Of a stretch of DNA of 64,000 nucleotides, positions 52,969 through 61,274 are shown piece after piece. The notes below the pieces were generated by a model. The model had not been told where the DNA came from and did not search any database. It saw nothing but the letters and a program-made list of their open reading frames with translations. Where the stretch lies: NCBI GenBank assembly GCA_020852515.1, contig JADZAS010000013.1, forward strand, positions 310,001 to 374,000, in the 5' to 3' direction. The DNA is from Phycisphaerales bacterium. GTDB lineage: Bacteria; Planctomycetota; Phycisphaerae; Phycisphaerales; UBA5793. Numbering within the stretch: position 1 is the stretch's first letter; each line of letters opens with the position of its first letter. Both the position numbers and the translations under genes were made by a program.

Positions 52969-54441
52969 CTAACCCCCCGCCCCCTCCGGCACGCGCAGCT
53001 CACGACGCATGATCTTCCCCGTCGCGTTGCGCGGCAGCTTCTCCATCAAGTACACATCGCGCGGCACCTTGTACTGCGCCAGCCACTTCCTGCAGTGCGA
53101 CCGCAGCGCCACCTCGTCAAACGTCGCGCCCTCCACCAGCTCGACGAACGCCACCGGCGCCTCGCCGCGCGATTCGTCGCGCACCCCGATCACCGCGCTC
53201 GCCGCCACGCTCGGGTGCTTGTTAAGCGCCTCCTCGATCTCGCGCGGAAACACGTTCTCACCGCCGATGATCATCATCTCCTTGATGCGCCCGGTGATGT
53301 ACAGAAACCCATCCGCATCCTCCCGCGCCATGTCGCCCGTGCGCAAGTAGCCCTCTTCATCAAACGCCGCCGCCGTCTCCTCGGGCAGCTTGAAATACCC
53401 CTGCATCATGTTCGGCCCGCGCAGGCGCAATTCCCCATCCTCGTTCACGCCCATGCGCTGCCCGCTGCTGTCCACGATCTTCACTTCAATGCGCGGCAGG
53501 GCCCGCCCCACGCTGTGCCGCCGCGTCTCGCTCGGCCGGCACCAGTGGCTCACCGCGCTCGTCTCCGTCATGCCGAATCCTTCGTTCAGCGTCACGTTTA
53601 ACCGCTCGCGAAACGCCTGCGACACCGCATCCGGCAGCGGCTCGCCGCCCGACACCACAAACCGCAGGCTGCTCCAGTCTTCCGCCGTCTGCTCCTTCAC
53701 GTTCAAAAGCGCCGTGTACATCGACGCAATCCCCATGAACGCCGTCGGCCGGTGCCGCTTCATCAACTGCACGATCTTGCGCGGCATGAACCGCGCCGTG
53801 AATATCACCTTGAGCCCATGACTCAGCGGCAGCAGCGTCAACGCCGTCAACCCGAAAACATGAAACTGCGGCAGCACGCCCAGGATCACGTCGCGCTCGT
53901 TGAAATCCACCCACTCCATGCACTGCTCAACGTTCGCCGCGATGTTGCCGTGCGACAGCATCACCCCCTTGGGCTTGCCGCTCGTGCCCGACGTATACAG
54001 CAGCACCGCCAATTCATCGCTCCCCAGCCAGCGCGGCCAGCGCAAAAGCGGCGTCTGCCGAAAGTTCATCGCATCCAGACGCACCAGGCGCGGCCCGCGC
54101 GGCGCCTCGCCCACGAACTCCAGCATCGGTCCGACCGTCACGATCGTGTCGATCTCCGAATCATCCACCACGTACTGCAGGTCGCTGCCCTTGAGCAGAT
54201 AGTTCAGCGGCACCACCGTCCGCCCGAGCATCCACACCCCCAGCGCCGCCATCGGAAACAGCCCGCCCGTGGGCAGCATGATCCCCACGTGCCGCGCCTC
54301 GCTCACGCGCTCCACCTCCGCCGCCACGTGCAGCGCCCCCGCCAGCACATCAACGCCACGCCACGACCGCTGGTCATCAACCATCATCACCCGCGCAGGA
54401 TGGCACACGATCTGCCGCAGTATCGCCCAGGGCACACTCAT
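52969..54441 (-). CDS. Acyl-CoA synthetase (AMP-forming)
   Basis: A 490-residue member of the acyl-adenylate family, probably a fatty acyl-CoA ligase. Visible motifs: AMP-binding LLYTSGTSGKPKGVMLSHG, GFGMTETSA, the hinge and loop GYLRTGDMAREDADGFLYITGRIKEMMI in parts, and the C-terminal catalytic Lys in PRNATGKIMRREL. It is slightly short for long-chain FadD because the N-terminal domain is compact. The chain length of its substrate cannot be read. The 150-base spacer downstream (52819-52968) is Pro/Ala-coding-like, GC-rich and holds no gene. Confidence 0.9.
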   Translation of the reverse strand: MSVPWAILRQIVCHPARVMMVDDQRSWRGVDVLAGALHVAAEVERVSEARHVGIMLPTGGLFPMAALGVWMLGRTVVPLNYLLKGSDLQYVVDDSEIDTIVTVGPMLEFVGEAPRGPRLVRLDAMNFRQTPLLRWPRWLGSDELAVLLYTSGTSGKPKGVMLSHGNIAANVEQCMEWVDFNERDVILGVLPQFHVFGLTALTLLPLSHGLKVIFTARFMPRKIVQLMKRHRPTAFMGIASMYTALLNVKEQTAEDWSSLRFVVSGGEPLPDAVSQAFRERLNVTLNEGFGMTETSAVSHWCRPSETRRHSVGRALPRIEVKIVDSSGQRMGVNEDGELRLRGPNMMQGYFKLPEETAAAFDEEGYLRTGDMAREDADGFLYITGRIKEMMIIGGENVFPREIEEALNKHPSVAASAVIGVRDESRGEAPVAFVELVEGATFDEVALRSHCRKWLAQYKVPRDVYLMEKLPRNATGKIMRRELRVPEGAGG

Positions 54442-54502
54442 GCCACAATACTCGACCCTTTCGCCGCGATATCAACAGGCAGCAGGCCTCCACTCCCCAA
54501 AG

Positions 54503-54621
54503 CCCAGGCATAGCCATGCCCGGGCGTTGTCCCGCAAATGAAATCTCAAATCGCAAATCACCCCATCACCCAATCACCCCCTCACCCCATCACCCCCTCA
54601 CCCCCTCACCCCCTCACCCCG
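54503..54621. repeat. Composite dispersed repeat: 28-bp palindromic block plus 8-bp array
   Basis: 54503-54530 (CCCAGGCATAGCCATGCC then CGGGCGTTGT) recurs with one mismatch at 59650-59677. About 28 bases later, 54558-54621 is eight copies of TCACCCCN. The second copy at 59650 is likewise followed by an 8-bp array at 59713. The two parts therefore travel together. Confidence 0.75.
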
Positions 54622-54703
54622 CCGCCCTGCCGCCGCTTGATCCACCCCCTCCCGCCCGCTATCAAGCATCCGGACTTATCCACAACCTCCACCCCCACCC
54701 GCC

Positions 54704-55156
54704 ATGCCCGAACCGCTCCAACAAGACGAACAACTCGAACACATCGACATCCCCGCACACGCCTTCCGCACACTCGTCGAAAGCGTCGGCGTCAAGCGCT
54801 TCGCGTCCGGCATGGGCCTGTCCACCCGACAGGTCAACCGCATCCTCAGCGGCGCCCAGCCCAACCCCATCGACCGCCTCATCAAAAGCCTCTCGTGCTG
54901 CGACCCCGACGTCGGCGACCGCATCCTCGATCTCATCTGCCAGGAGATGGGCGGCTACTTCATCCGCGAAGAAACCATCGACGCCGCCTCCATCAACGCG
55001 GTCCGCGAATGCGCCGAAGCCATCGCCGCCATCAGCGACGGCCACATCTCCAAGATGGATGAACTCGTCATCCGCGAAGCCGTGGCCGCCTTGACCAGCC
55101 TCGCCCAACTCGTCCGCCGCCAGAAGATCCGCCGCATCACCGTCATCACGGAGTGA
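54704..55156 (+). CDS. Small helix-turn-helix-type protein
   Basis: 150 residues, soluble. The segment AFRTLVESVGVKRFASGMGLSTRQVNRILSG (given here in part as RFASGMGLSTRQVNRILSG) looks like a helix-turn-helix. LIKSLSCCDPDVGDRILDLICQEMGGYFI follows, resembling phage CII-type regulators. The rest is helical, ending with a basic RRQKIRRITVITE. ATG 54704 is the natural start. It sits at the left edge of the repeat-rich accessory island. Its target is unknown and the CII comparison is tentative. Confidence 0.7.
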   Translation: MPEPLQQDEQLEHIDIPAHAFRTLVESVGVKRFASGMGLSTRQVNRILSGAQPNPIDRLIKSLSCCDPDVGDRILDLICQEMGGYFIREETIDAASINAVRECAEAIAAISDGHISKMDELVIREAVAALTSLAQLVRRQKIRRITVITE

Positions 55157-55200
55157 CGGGACCAATTCCCCTCCTCCGGCTCTGCTCGCCACGAGGACCC

Positions 55201-55326
55201 AAGCCCGCAGCGCAAGCAAGGACCGCAAGGCCCGCAAGCCCGCAGCGCAAGCAAGGATCGCAAGGACCGCAAGCCCGCAGCGCAAGCAAGGACCGCAAGG
55301 CCCGCAAGCCCGCAGCGCAAGCAAGG
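55201..55326. repeat. 35-bp tandem repeat, about 3.6 copies
   Basis: Copies start at 55201, 55236, 55271 and 55306 (partial), each opening AAGCCCGCAGCGCAAGCAAG with a GACCGCAAGG or GATCGCAAGG middle. One frame reads RKQGSQGPQARSASKD, a phrase I associate with repeats in planctomycete genomes. It is not a CRISPR: there are no spacers. Confidence 0.85.
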
Positions 55327-55993
55327 CACACCGCCCGATCCAAGCCCCACGCGTAAGCACGAAGCCCCTTCCCCAAGCCACCAACGCAGCCCCGCTCTCC
55401 TGCTCCCCTCCCCGGCCCGAGCCCGGCCGAAGGCTCACCTCTCCCAGCGCCTCGTTGGACTGAGTCTGTCGAGTCGCCGCGCCATGCCCGGGCCGCCGTG
55501 GCCGCTTCCTCCGGCTCTGCGTGCCATGAGCCCCATCGAATGGCAGGGGAGGGCCAGGGTGGGGGTGATTCTCAACGAGCCCGAAGCGTCAGCGAGGAAC
55601 CAACGACCGTCTGCGATCCTGAGCCTGTCGAAGGGCGCGTGTAAGCAAGGGGTGTTGGACGACCGAACTCGACAAAAACGACCTCGATCTGACGCCTGAG
55701 CCTTCCGGCCCCCTCACCCCTTAACCCCTTCACGCGCCCTTCCGGTCAACCGCTTTACCACCCATCCCCGCCCGAGTCCCAAGCCCCGCCAAAGCCCGCA
55801 ACTCCATCTCCTGCAACCCCTTGCGCCGCTCTATTGCGTCGATCCACTTCGAAGGCCAATAAATCACCTCATGACGCCGCGCAGAAATACCGCGCTAATT
55901 CGTCTGAAACGCCACGATGTGGCCGAATAGAATAGAGCTCCAATGCGTTGGCGCAGAAAAACTGCGCGAAGCAGTAAAGGGACGGGTCTTTCC
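55327..55993. other. Gene-free spacer with several dispersed repeat fragments
   Basis: No gene is seen. CCCGAAGCGTCAGCGAGG (55581-55598), CCTGAGCCTGTCGAAGGG (55618-55635) and GGACTGAGTCTGTCGAG (near 55457; reverse complement near 58809) are short elements of well-known dispersed types. A small TCACCCCT array lies at 55714-55737. The last 100 bases presumably carry the promoter of the RloA-like gene. Confidence 0.5.
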
Positions 55994-57289
55994 ATGCTAC
56001 TTCGGCTCTTCGGTGAAAACTTCCTCTCCTTCCGAGACAGGTTCGATTTGTCCTTCGTCGCCGCCGATCTCCCCGGAGAGCGCGGTCGAGGAACGTCGCC
56101 CATCTTCCCCACCGGCTCAGACGCGCCGCTGGATGTTCTGCGTTGTGTGGCACTATTCGGCGCAAACGCTTCGGGGAAGACAAATCTTCTTCGCGCTGCA
56201 TCAGCCCTGGGGTGGCTAATCCGAGACTCGAGCCGAACTCTTGAGCCGGATCGGCCCATTAGCTTTTATAAGCCGTTCGCTCTGGAGGAGTCATTTGCGA
56301 ACAATCCATCGAAGCTAGGCGCGACAGTTCTTCATGAAAACGTGCTTTATGAGTACGAGTTGTGGTTCACGGCAACTCGAATCGAATACGAGCGCCTTAT
56401 TCGGCTTGACGCTCCAGATACCCCCCTAGTTCTCCGCAACGCACCCGATTCTGTCGAGGGGGAGCTGCGCTCAGCTAGTCGCCAAGTACAGGCGTTGCTT
56501 GCGAAGCCTCGAACCAACGTACCCATTCTCTCCTTCCTGGCTCAACATGGACCCGAGTCGGGTCCAGGAAGCGCAGTTGCACTTTCGAGGAGCTTTGCTA
56601 CAAGGCTGCGATTCCGCGACTACTCTACTGCCCAAAACTCTGACTTTCATGATCCTGTCGCACGACGAATCCACCAAGAGCCTAGTTTTCATGAGTGGGT
56701 GCTCTCCAAGTTACTAGTCCCCGCCGATCTCGGTATTCAGAAGCTCGAAACTGAGGAGATTGATTTTCCGCCGGGGTTGTCCGGCGCACCGGAGGAGTTT
56801 CGCAAGCACTTTGTAGATAGGGGCCCATACTATCGTACATTACTCGTACACAAGGGCAATCCGAACTTTCGCTTCGATCTGGACAAGGAATCGTCGGGCA
56901 CTCGCAAGATGTATAACCTTTCATCCGATTGGTGGTCTCTGGCTCATCGTAGCGTTACGACATTTGCAGATGAATTGTCTGCAAGCCTTCACCCGCTTCT
57001 TGTTGACCATCTCGTTCGATCGATAAACCACCGCTCCTGGGAGCCAGATCCGATGTCTCAGTTGGCCTTCGTCACGCACGATACAGGCCTTCTAGAATCT
57101 AGAGCGCATGAGCCCGCTGCGTTGCGACGCGACCAGGTCTACTTCACCAAGAAGCAAGAGTCGGGCGCATCCATCCTATACTCACTCGCAGAATTCAAGA
57201 ACGAAGCTCGAGGAGTTCATAATCTTCGACGACGTTACCTCGATGATCGCTACGGTGCCATTCCGCACATTGAGAGAATCCTGATGTGA
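55994..57289 (+). CDS. RloA/AbiLi-like AAA ATPase of a probable anti-phage pair
   Basis: A 431-residue ATPase of the AAA_21 (SMC-like) type. It opens LLRLFGENFLSFRDRFDLSF, with Walker A FGANASGKTNLL at residues 55-66. The Walker B/signature region is FADELSASLHPLL and the switch His is in FVTHDTG. The next gene is an RloB family protein with a four-base overlap (GTGA), the arrangement of AbiL (AbiLi/AbiLii) and RloAB modules. Codon use is AT-richer than in the rest of the window, a sign of horizontal transfer. ATG 55994 is chosen where family similarity starts; the frame extends to 55943. Confidence 0.83.
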   Translation: MLLRLFGENFLSFRDRFDLSFVAADLPGERGRGTSPIFPTGSDAPLDVLRCVALFGANASGKTNLLRAASALGWLIRDSSRTLEPDRPISFYKPFALEESFANNPSKLGATVLHENVLYEYELWFTATRIEYERLIRLDAPDTPLVLRNAPDSVEGELRSASRQVQALLAKPRTNVPILSFLAQHGPESGPGSAVALSRSFATRLRFRDYSTAQNSDFHDPVARRIHQEPSFHEWVLSKLLVPADLGIQKLETEEIDFPPGLSGAPEEFRKHFVDRGPYYRTLLVHKGNPNFRFDLDKESSGTRKMYNLSSDWWSLAHRSVTTFADELSASLHPLLVDHLVRSINHRSWEPDPMSQLAFVTHDTGLLESRAHEPAALRRDQVYFTKKQESGASILYSLAEFKNEARGVHNLRRRYLDDRYGAIPHIERILM

Positions 57290-57933
57290 AGTCTCCGAAA
57301 TATCAGCATATGTTGGATGGCCTGAGACGGCGCGAAGGCTGGCGCGAAACTACGCCTCGAATTGTTCTCATATTCGAGGATTCTCGTTCTGCGCCAAACT
57401 ACTTCGAGGCGCTCAGGACATTCCGCCAAATTAGCAATCGAAGCATTATCGTCGACTACGATGAATCCGTGACTGACCCACATAGCGTCGTCAAGAGAGC
57501 GGTACAGTATCGGCAGGAGATGATTGAGGAGCACTCATTTAGCAAAGACGACGGTGATCAAACGTGGGTCGTTATTGACGTGGATCGACATGAGCGAATT
57601 CATGAAGCCATCCAGCTCGCCGAATCGCAGGGTATTGGCGTAGCGGTATCAAATCCCTGCTTCGAATTCTGGATCTTGCTGCACTTCGAGGAATGCGCTC
57701 CAGCCATCGCTGACTGTTCCGAGTTAATACGCAAGCATCTTCGCAAGCACATTCCGAAATACGAAAAGGGAACCGCAAAATTCTCCGAAATTGTTGCGAT
57801 GGCGCCGCAAGCTTGCGAGAGAGCTGCAAGACAGTATAAAGCAAAGGCAGAGTGCGACCCGCTCAAGTGCGTGCCTTGCACCCTAGTGTACCGTCTTATT
57901 CAGGTGTTTCCGCCAGCGATCTCAGCCGAGTGA
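57286..57933 (+). CDS. RloB/AbiLii-like TOPRIM-type nuclease partner
   Basis: 215 residues. The N-terminal strand RIVLIFEDSRSAPNYFEAL fits the RloB motif (usually EGxxTEPNYF), with Glu31 as the TOPRIM acid. The DxD pair follows in WVVIDVDRHE. SNPCFEFWILLHFEE is the conserved RloB signature. The C-terminus carries a helical region with CxxC-like residues (KCVPC). It starts with GTG 57286 inside the ATPase stop and, like its partner, is AT-rich. Predicted to be the effector that cuts nucleic acid when the ATPase senses infection; this is inferred from the family. Confidence 0.83.
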   Translation: MKSPKYQHMLDGLRRREGWRETTPRIVLIFEDSRSAPNYFEALRTFRQISNRSIIVDYDESVTDPHSVVKRAVQYRQEMIEEHSFSKDDGDQTWVVIDVDRHERIHEAIQLAESQGIGVAVSNPCFEFWILLHFEECAPAIADCSELIRKHLRKHIPKYEKGTAKFSEIVAMAPQACERAARQYKAKAECDPLKCVPCTLVYRLIQVFPPAISAE

Positions 57934-58449
57934 GCGGCTCAACAAATCGACGTCGGCGCGAGTCTCTTCCGGTTACTTACGGATCGAAAGACGGGTGGAC
58001 AGTCGCATTCCTTGGTTCGCGGCTACCGTGGGCTGCAGTTGGGTTTGGCGCCGGAAGGCCACGCGCGCCGAGCGTGGGCTCGTTCGTTTTCTTCGCGATC
58101 GCTTGGCGTTCCGTCAGGGACGTGGCTCGGACCGTGGCGGCACTTCACACTCCGGGCCACCCCGGCGGACCAGCATAGCGAACTCGCCTCAGCAGCGTCA
58201 GCGCGAAAAACCGCTTCTCCGCCGCAAATTTGCGCACAAATCGCGGTGAACTGGTTTACCGTTTCGGCGCACGGGCGTCTCGGCATTGATCGACTCGCAC
58301 GGCCCGCACCTAGCTCGACTTGCAAACCCTTCGCTTCTCGATGGTTTGCTGCCCGATCCGCAGATCAATTCGCACGCCGGCGCGCCGCCGCGACACTGCC
58401 TGGATCGCCTCCATCGCCCTCTCTCCGTGGACTTCCCATGCCTCTGCCA
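57934..58449. other. Gene-free spacer after the RloAB pair
   Basis: No plausible gene, tRNA or strong terminator is seen. The sequence is intermediate in composition. Any attachment site or remnant of the element that brought in the RloAB pair was not recognised. Confidence 0.35.
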
Positions 58450-58535
58450 CTCACTCCATCGCCGTCTCCAGCAGCAGCGACGACGACAGCAGCACCGTCA
58501 GCGCCCCGGCCCCGCCCAGCAGCATCGCGGTCGTG
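58450..58535. repeat. Duplicate of the 3' end of the downstream MFS gene
   Basis: 58450-58522 is identical to 59852-59924 over 73 bases, and similarity continues to 58535 with two mismatches. The copied block begins at the stop codon of the MFS gene and covers its last 27 or so codons. It directly abuts the ankyrin remnant. Confidence 0.85.
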
Positions 58536-58787
58536 CATTCGCGCCTCGAACTGATCCGCCCCCTCATCGCCGCCGGCGCCGAGGTCAACGGCATCGTCGA
58601 GTCCACCGCCATGACGCCCCTGCACACCGCCGCGATGTGCGGCAATGAGCAGGCCGTGAAACTCCTCCTCGAACTCGGCGCCGACCCCGCGCTGCGCACC
58701 ACGCGCGGCCAGAGCGCCGCCGAACTCGCCGCCGGCCCCCACCGCGACGACATCACCTCGCTCCTCAAGAAGCACACGAGCAATTGA
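58533..58787 (+). pseudogene. Truncated ankyrin-repeat gene
   Basis: Up to 84 residues. The visible part has about two ankyrin repeats (LELIRPLIAAGAEVNGIV, then TPLHTAAMCGNEQAVKLLL and ELGADPALRTTRGQSAAELA) and a proper end (SLLKKHTSN). The first repeat starts in mid-motif exactly where the duplicated MFS fragment begins, so the 5' part has been lost. The upstream frame to 58320 translates the antisense of the MFS fragment and is not real. A GTG at 58533 might allow expression, but I treat it as a remnant. Confidence 0.6.
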
Positions 58788-59852
58788 CGAGCAAGCGGCG
58801 GCTTCGACAGACTCAATCCAAGGAAGCGCCAAGAGAGTAGAGAGTAGAAAGTCGAACAGGAGATTCGACCCCTCGATCCCTTGATGCCTCGATGCCTCCC
58901 CTAGTGCCTAGTGCCCAGTGCCTAGTGCCTCGTGCCCAATGCCCAGTCCCCAGTGCCTCTCCTCTTGCGCCTTCTGCGCCTCTTCGCGGCCAACACCCCT
59001 CCGCGATCTCCGCGGCTCCGCGTGAGACTGACTTTCCCTGATGCCTGATGCCAAGTGCCTGGTGCCCCTCTTCTCTGCTCCCTGCCTCGGTGCCTTTCCT
59101 CCTCACCCCTTCTCCCCGTCACCCCTTCACCCCCTCATCCCCTCACTCTTCGTGCCCCTTTGTGCTCTTCGTGCCCTTTGTGGTGAGAGAATTCGCCCCC
59201 CGCGCGCCAGCGCACCGGGTCAGGCGCGACTTGTGCGCGACAGCGCCAGAAACGCAGAAAAACGGATTAAAACTCACCTGCACCCCCTCCAGAAAAATGA
59301 AAATCGACGAAAATCACCCAAAAGCCGCGACCATTTGGCGCTCTGGGCAAAATGAGCGTCATGGCGCGCACGGCGCTGCTCGAAAACCAGCGCACAGAAG
59401 CGATCCCGTGCGCAGGGCGTGCGCGCCACCCGGTGCGCGCCCGTGTTGGCACGCGATTTGCCTCGCACATTTCTGAAAATCGCCCCTGCCGCCCGCGCCA
59501 CCCGGCACAATTCTTGCACGGCCCCCCACTGCGCCGCGCCCGGCCCCCGCACTCACACTGCAGAATCGACACCCACCGCGCACGCCAGCGCACGCGAATC
59601 GGTATCAGGTGATGACGCGCTGCAACGCCCCAACACGCCGCGACGGCGCCCCAGGCATGGCCATGCCCGGGCGTTGTTGCCTCGATGCCTCGCTCCCTCG
59701 ATGCCTTCCCGATCACCCCATCACCCACTCACCCACTCACCCCATCACCCACTCACCCCGCTTGACGCCTGATGCCTCGATGCCTTCCCCTAGTGCCTAG
59801 TGCCTAGTGCCTAATGCCTAATGCCCAGTGCCTCTCCTCCCCATCACCTCCC
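58788..59852. other. 1-kb repeat-packed spacer
   Basis: No gene is seen. Arrays of TAGTGCC-type heptamers lie at 58902-58957 (8 units), 59039-59066 (4) and 59791-59832 (6). Arrays of TCACCCCN octamers lie at 59103-59150 and 59713-59760 (6 each). A copy of the 61-bp element is at 58964-59027, a related stretch (CTCTTCGTGCCCTTTGTGG) at 59170-59192, and the 28-bp block at 59650-59677. The stretch 59230-59620 has no repeat I recognise. Confidence 0.75.
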
Positions 59853-61193
59853 TCACTCCATCGCCGTCTCCAGCAGCAGCGACGACGACAGCAGCACCGT
59901 CAGCGCCCCGGCCCCGCCCAGCAGAATCGCGATCGTGACGAACGCGCCCAACAAGCCGAGACCATCGATCAGCCCCTGCGCCAGCAGCGGCCCGCTGGCG
60001 GCGAAGACCCACGCGCCGCCCATCATCAGGCTCGACGCGAAGCTCGTCCGATGCGGCAGCAGGCGCTGGGCCACGGCAATCGACACCGGCGTCGCCGATG
60101 CAAACCCGACGCCGGCGCAGATGGCCAGCGCGACCGCGACCCACGGCGACGCGAGCGGGAAGCAGATGATGGCGGGCACGCCGATGATCGCCGAGCCGAC
60201 GAGGATGCCCTTCTCCCTGCCGGGCCGCACGACGAAGGCGCCCAGCAAGCCGCCGATGCCCATGCCGATGGCCATCGACGCCTGCATGCGGCCGTTGAGA
60301 ATCGACGACGATTCGCGCAGCGAAGCGTCGAGCGCCGCGGCCCCGCTGGCGCTGAGCGTGATCGACTCGGCCCAGCGCACCACCAGCGTGACCAGCGCCT
60401 GGTTGACGGTGAAGCGGGCGATGTTGCCGGCGTACAGGATGGCGACGGAGCTCCAGCGGCGGCGGACTTCGGCCGGCGAGAGAGCCGCAGCGCGGTCGCC
60501 GGCCTGGGTGTGCCGATGCGGGATCGCGCCCACGGCGAGCCAGAGGGCGATGGCGCCGACAACGCCGGGCACGACAAACCACATGAGCGAGCGCAGGCCG
60601 AAGGACTCGTTGAGCCACGGCACGAGCAGGCTGCCGGTGGTGCTGCCGATCATCCCGCCGGTGAAGAAGACGGCCACGCCCATGGATCGGCGCCGGCCGG
60701 AGAGTTGGCCCATGGCCGAAGCGCCCACGGGGTGGAATGCGCCGATGCCGGCCGTGGCGACGGCCTGGAGGATGAGCAGTTGCGAATAGGTCGTAACAAA
60801 GCCGAGCATCGACAGGGCCAGCGCCGCGCCCAGCAGGCCAAGTGGCCCGAAGATGCGGGTGTTGTAGCGATCGCTCGCGGCGGCGACGACGGGCTGGATG
60901 AGCCCGCTGCACAGCGAACCGACCGCCAGCAGCAGCGCCCCCTGCCCCTGGCTGATGGTGATGCGCCCCTCGAGGACGCTCAGCAGCGGGATCACCGTCA
61001 TGGAAAAGCAGTCAACGATGACGTGGGCGATGACGAGGACCGAGAGGCGCTGGGTGACAAACGTGATGGCGGCCGGCGCTGCAGCGGAGACGATGGAGGG
61101 CCCGACGGCCGCAGCGGGCGGCTGGATCACGACGCCGACCGCGGCCGGCGCTGCGGCAGCGCCGGGAGTATCAACTGCAACGGGGGACGACAT
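59853..61193 (-). CDS. MFS transporter resembling fosmidomycin-resistance protein
   Basis: 446 residues with about twelve helices. The first membrane segments include VLVIAHVIVDCFSMTVIPLL, then GLIQPVVAAASDR as motif A and the helix 4-5 region QAVATAGIGAFHPVGASAMGQ, the arrangement of Fsr-type efflux proteins. The 50 N-terminal residues are Ala/Pro-rich, longer than usual. ATG 61193 is used. It lies 81 bases after the histidine kinase gene on the same strand and may be controlled by it. Its last 27 codons are duplicated at 58450. Confidence 0.83.
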   Translation of the reverse strand: MSSPVAVDTPGAAAAPAAVGVVIQPPAAAVGPSIVSAAAPAAITFVTQRLSVLVIAHVIVDCFSMTVIPLLSVLEGRITISQGQGALLLAVGSLCSGLIQPVVAAASDRYNTRIFGPLGLLGAALALSMLGFVTTYSQLLILQAVATAGIGAFHPVGASAMGQLSGRRRSMGVAVFFTGGMIGSTTGSLLVPWLNESFGLRSLMWFVVPGVVGAIALWLAVGAIPHRHTQAGDRAAALSPAEVRRRWSSVAILYAGNIARFTVNQALVTLVVRWAESITLSASGAAALDASLRESSSILNGRMQASMAIGMGIGGLLGAFVVRPGREKGILVGSAIIGVPAIICFPLASPWVAVALAICAGVGFASATPVSIAVAQRLLPHRTSFASSLMMGGAWVFAASGPLLAQGLIDGLGLLGAFVTIAILLGGAGALTVLLSSSLLLETAME

Positions 61194-61274
61194 GGACGAT
61201 AGTAGTCGAGCCTCGCTGCGCTCAGGCGTTCGGGCAGCACCTGAATCGGCGCTGTTATCGCAGGGGATTTGCAC

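Noticed and set aside
55201-55326. Possible CRISPR array
   Set aside because: The 35-bp units are contiguous with no unique spacers, and no cas genes are present.
58320-58532. N-terminal extension of the ankyrin gene
   Set aside because: This stretch includes the antisense of the duplicated MFS gene end and upstream spacer; it is not genuine ankyrin coding sequence.
55157-59852. Prophage or integrative element
   Set aside because: No integrase, structural phage genes, or direct-repeat attachment sites were found; only the RloAB pair and repeats mark the island.
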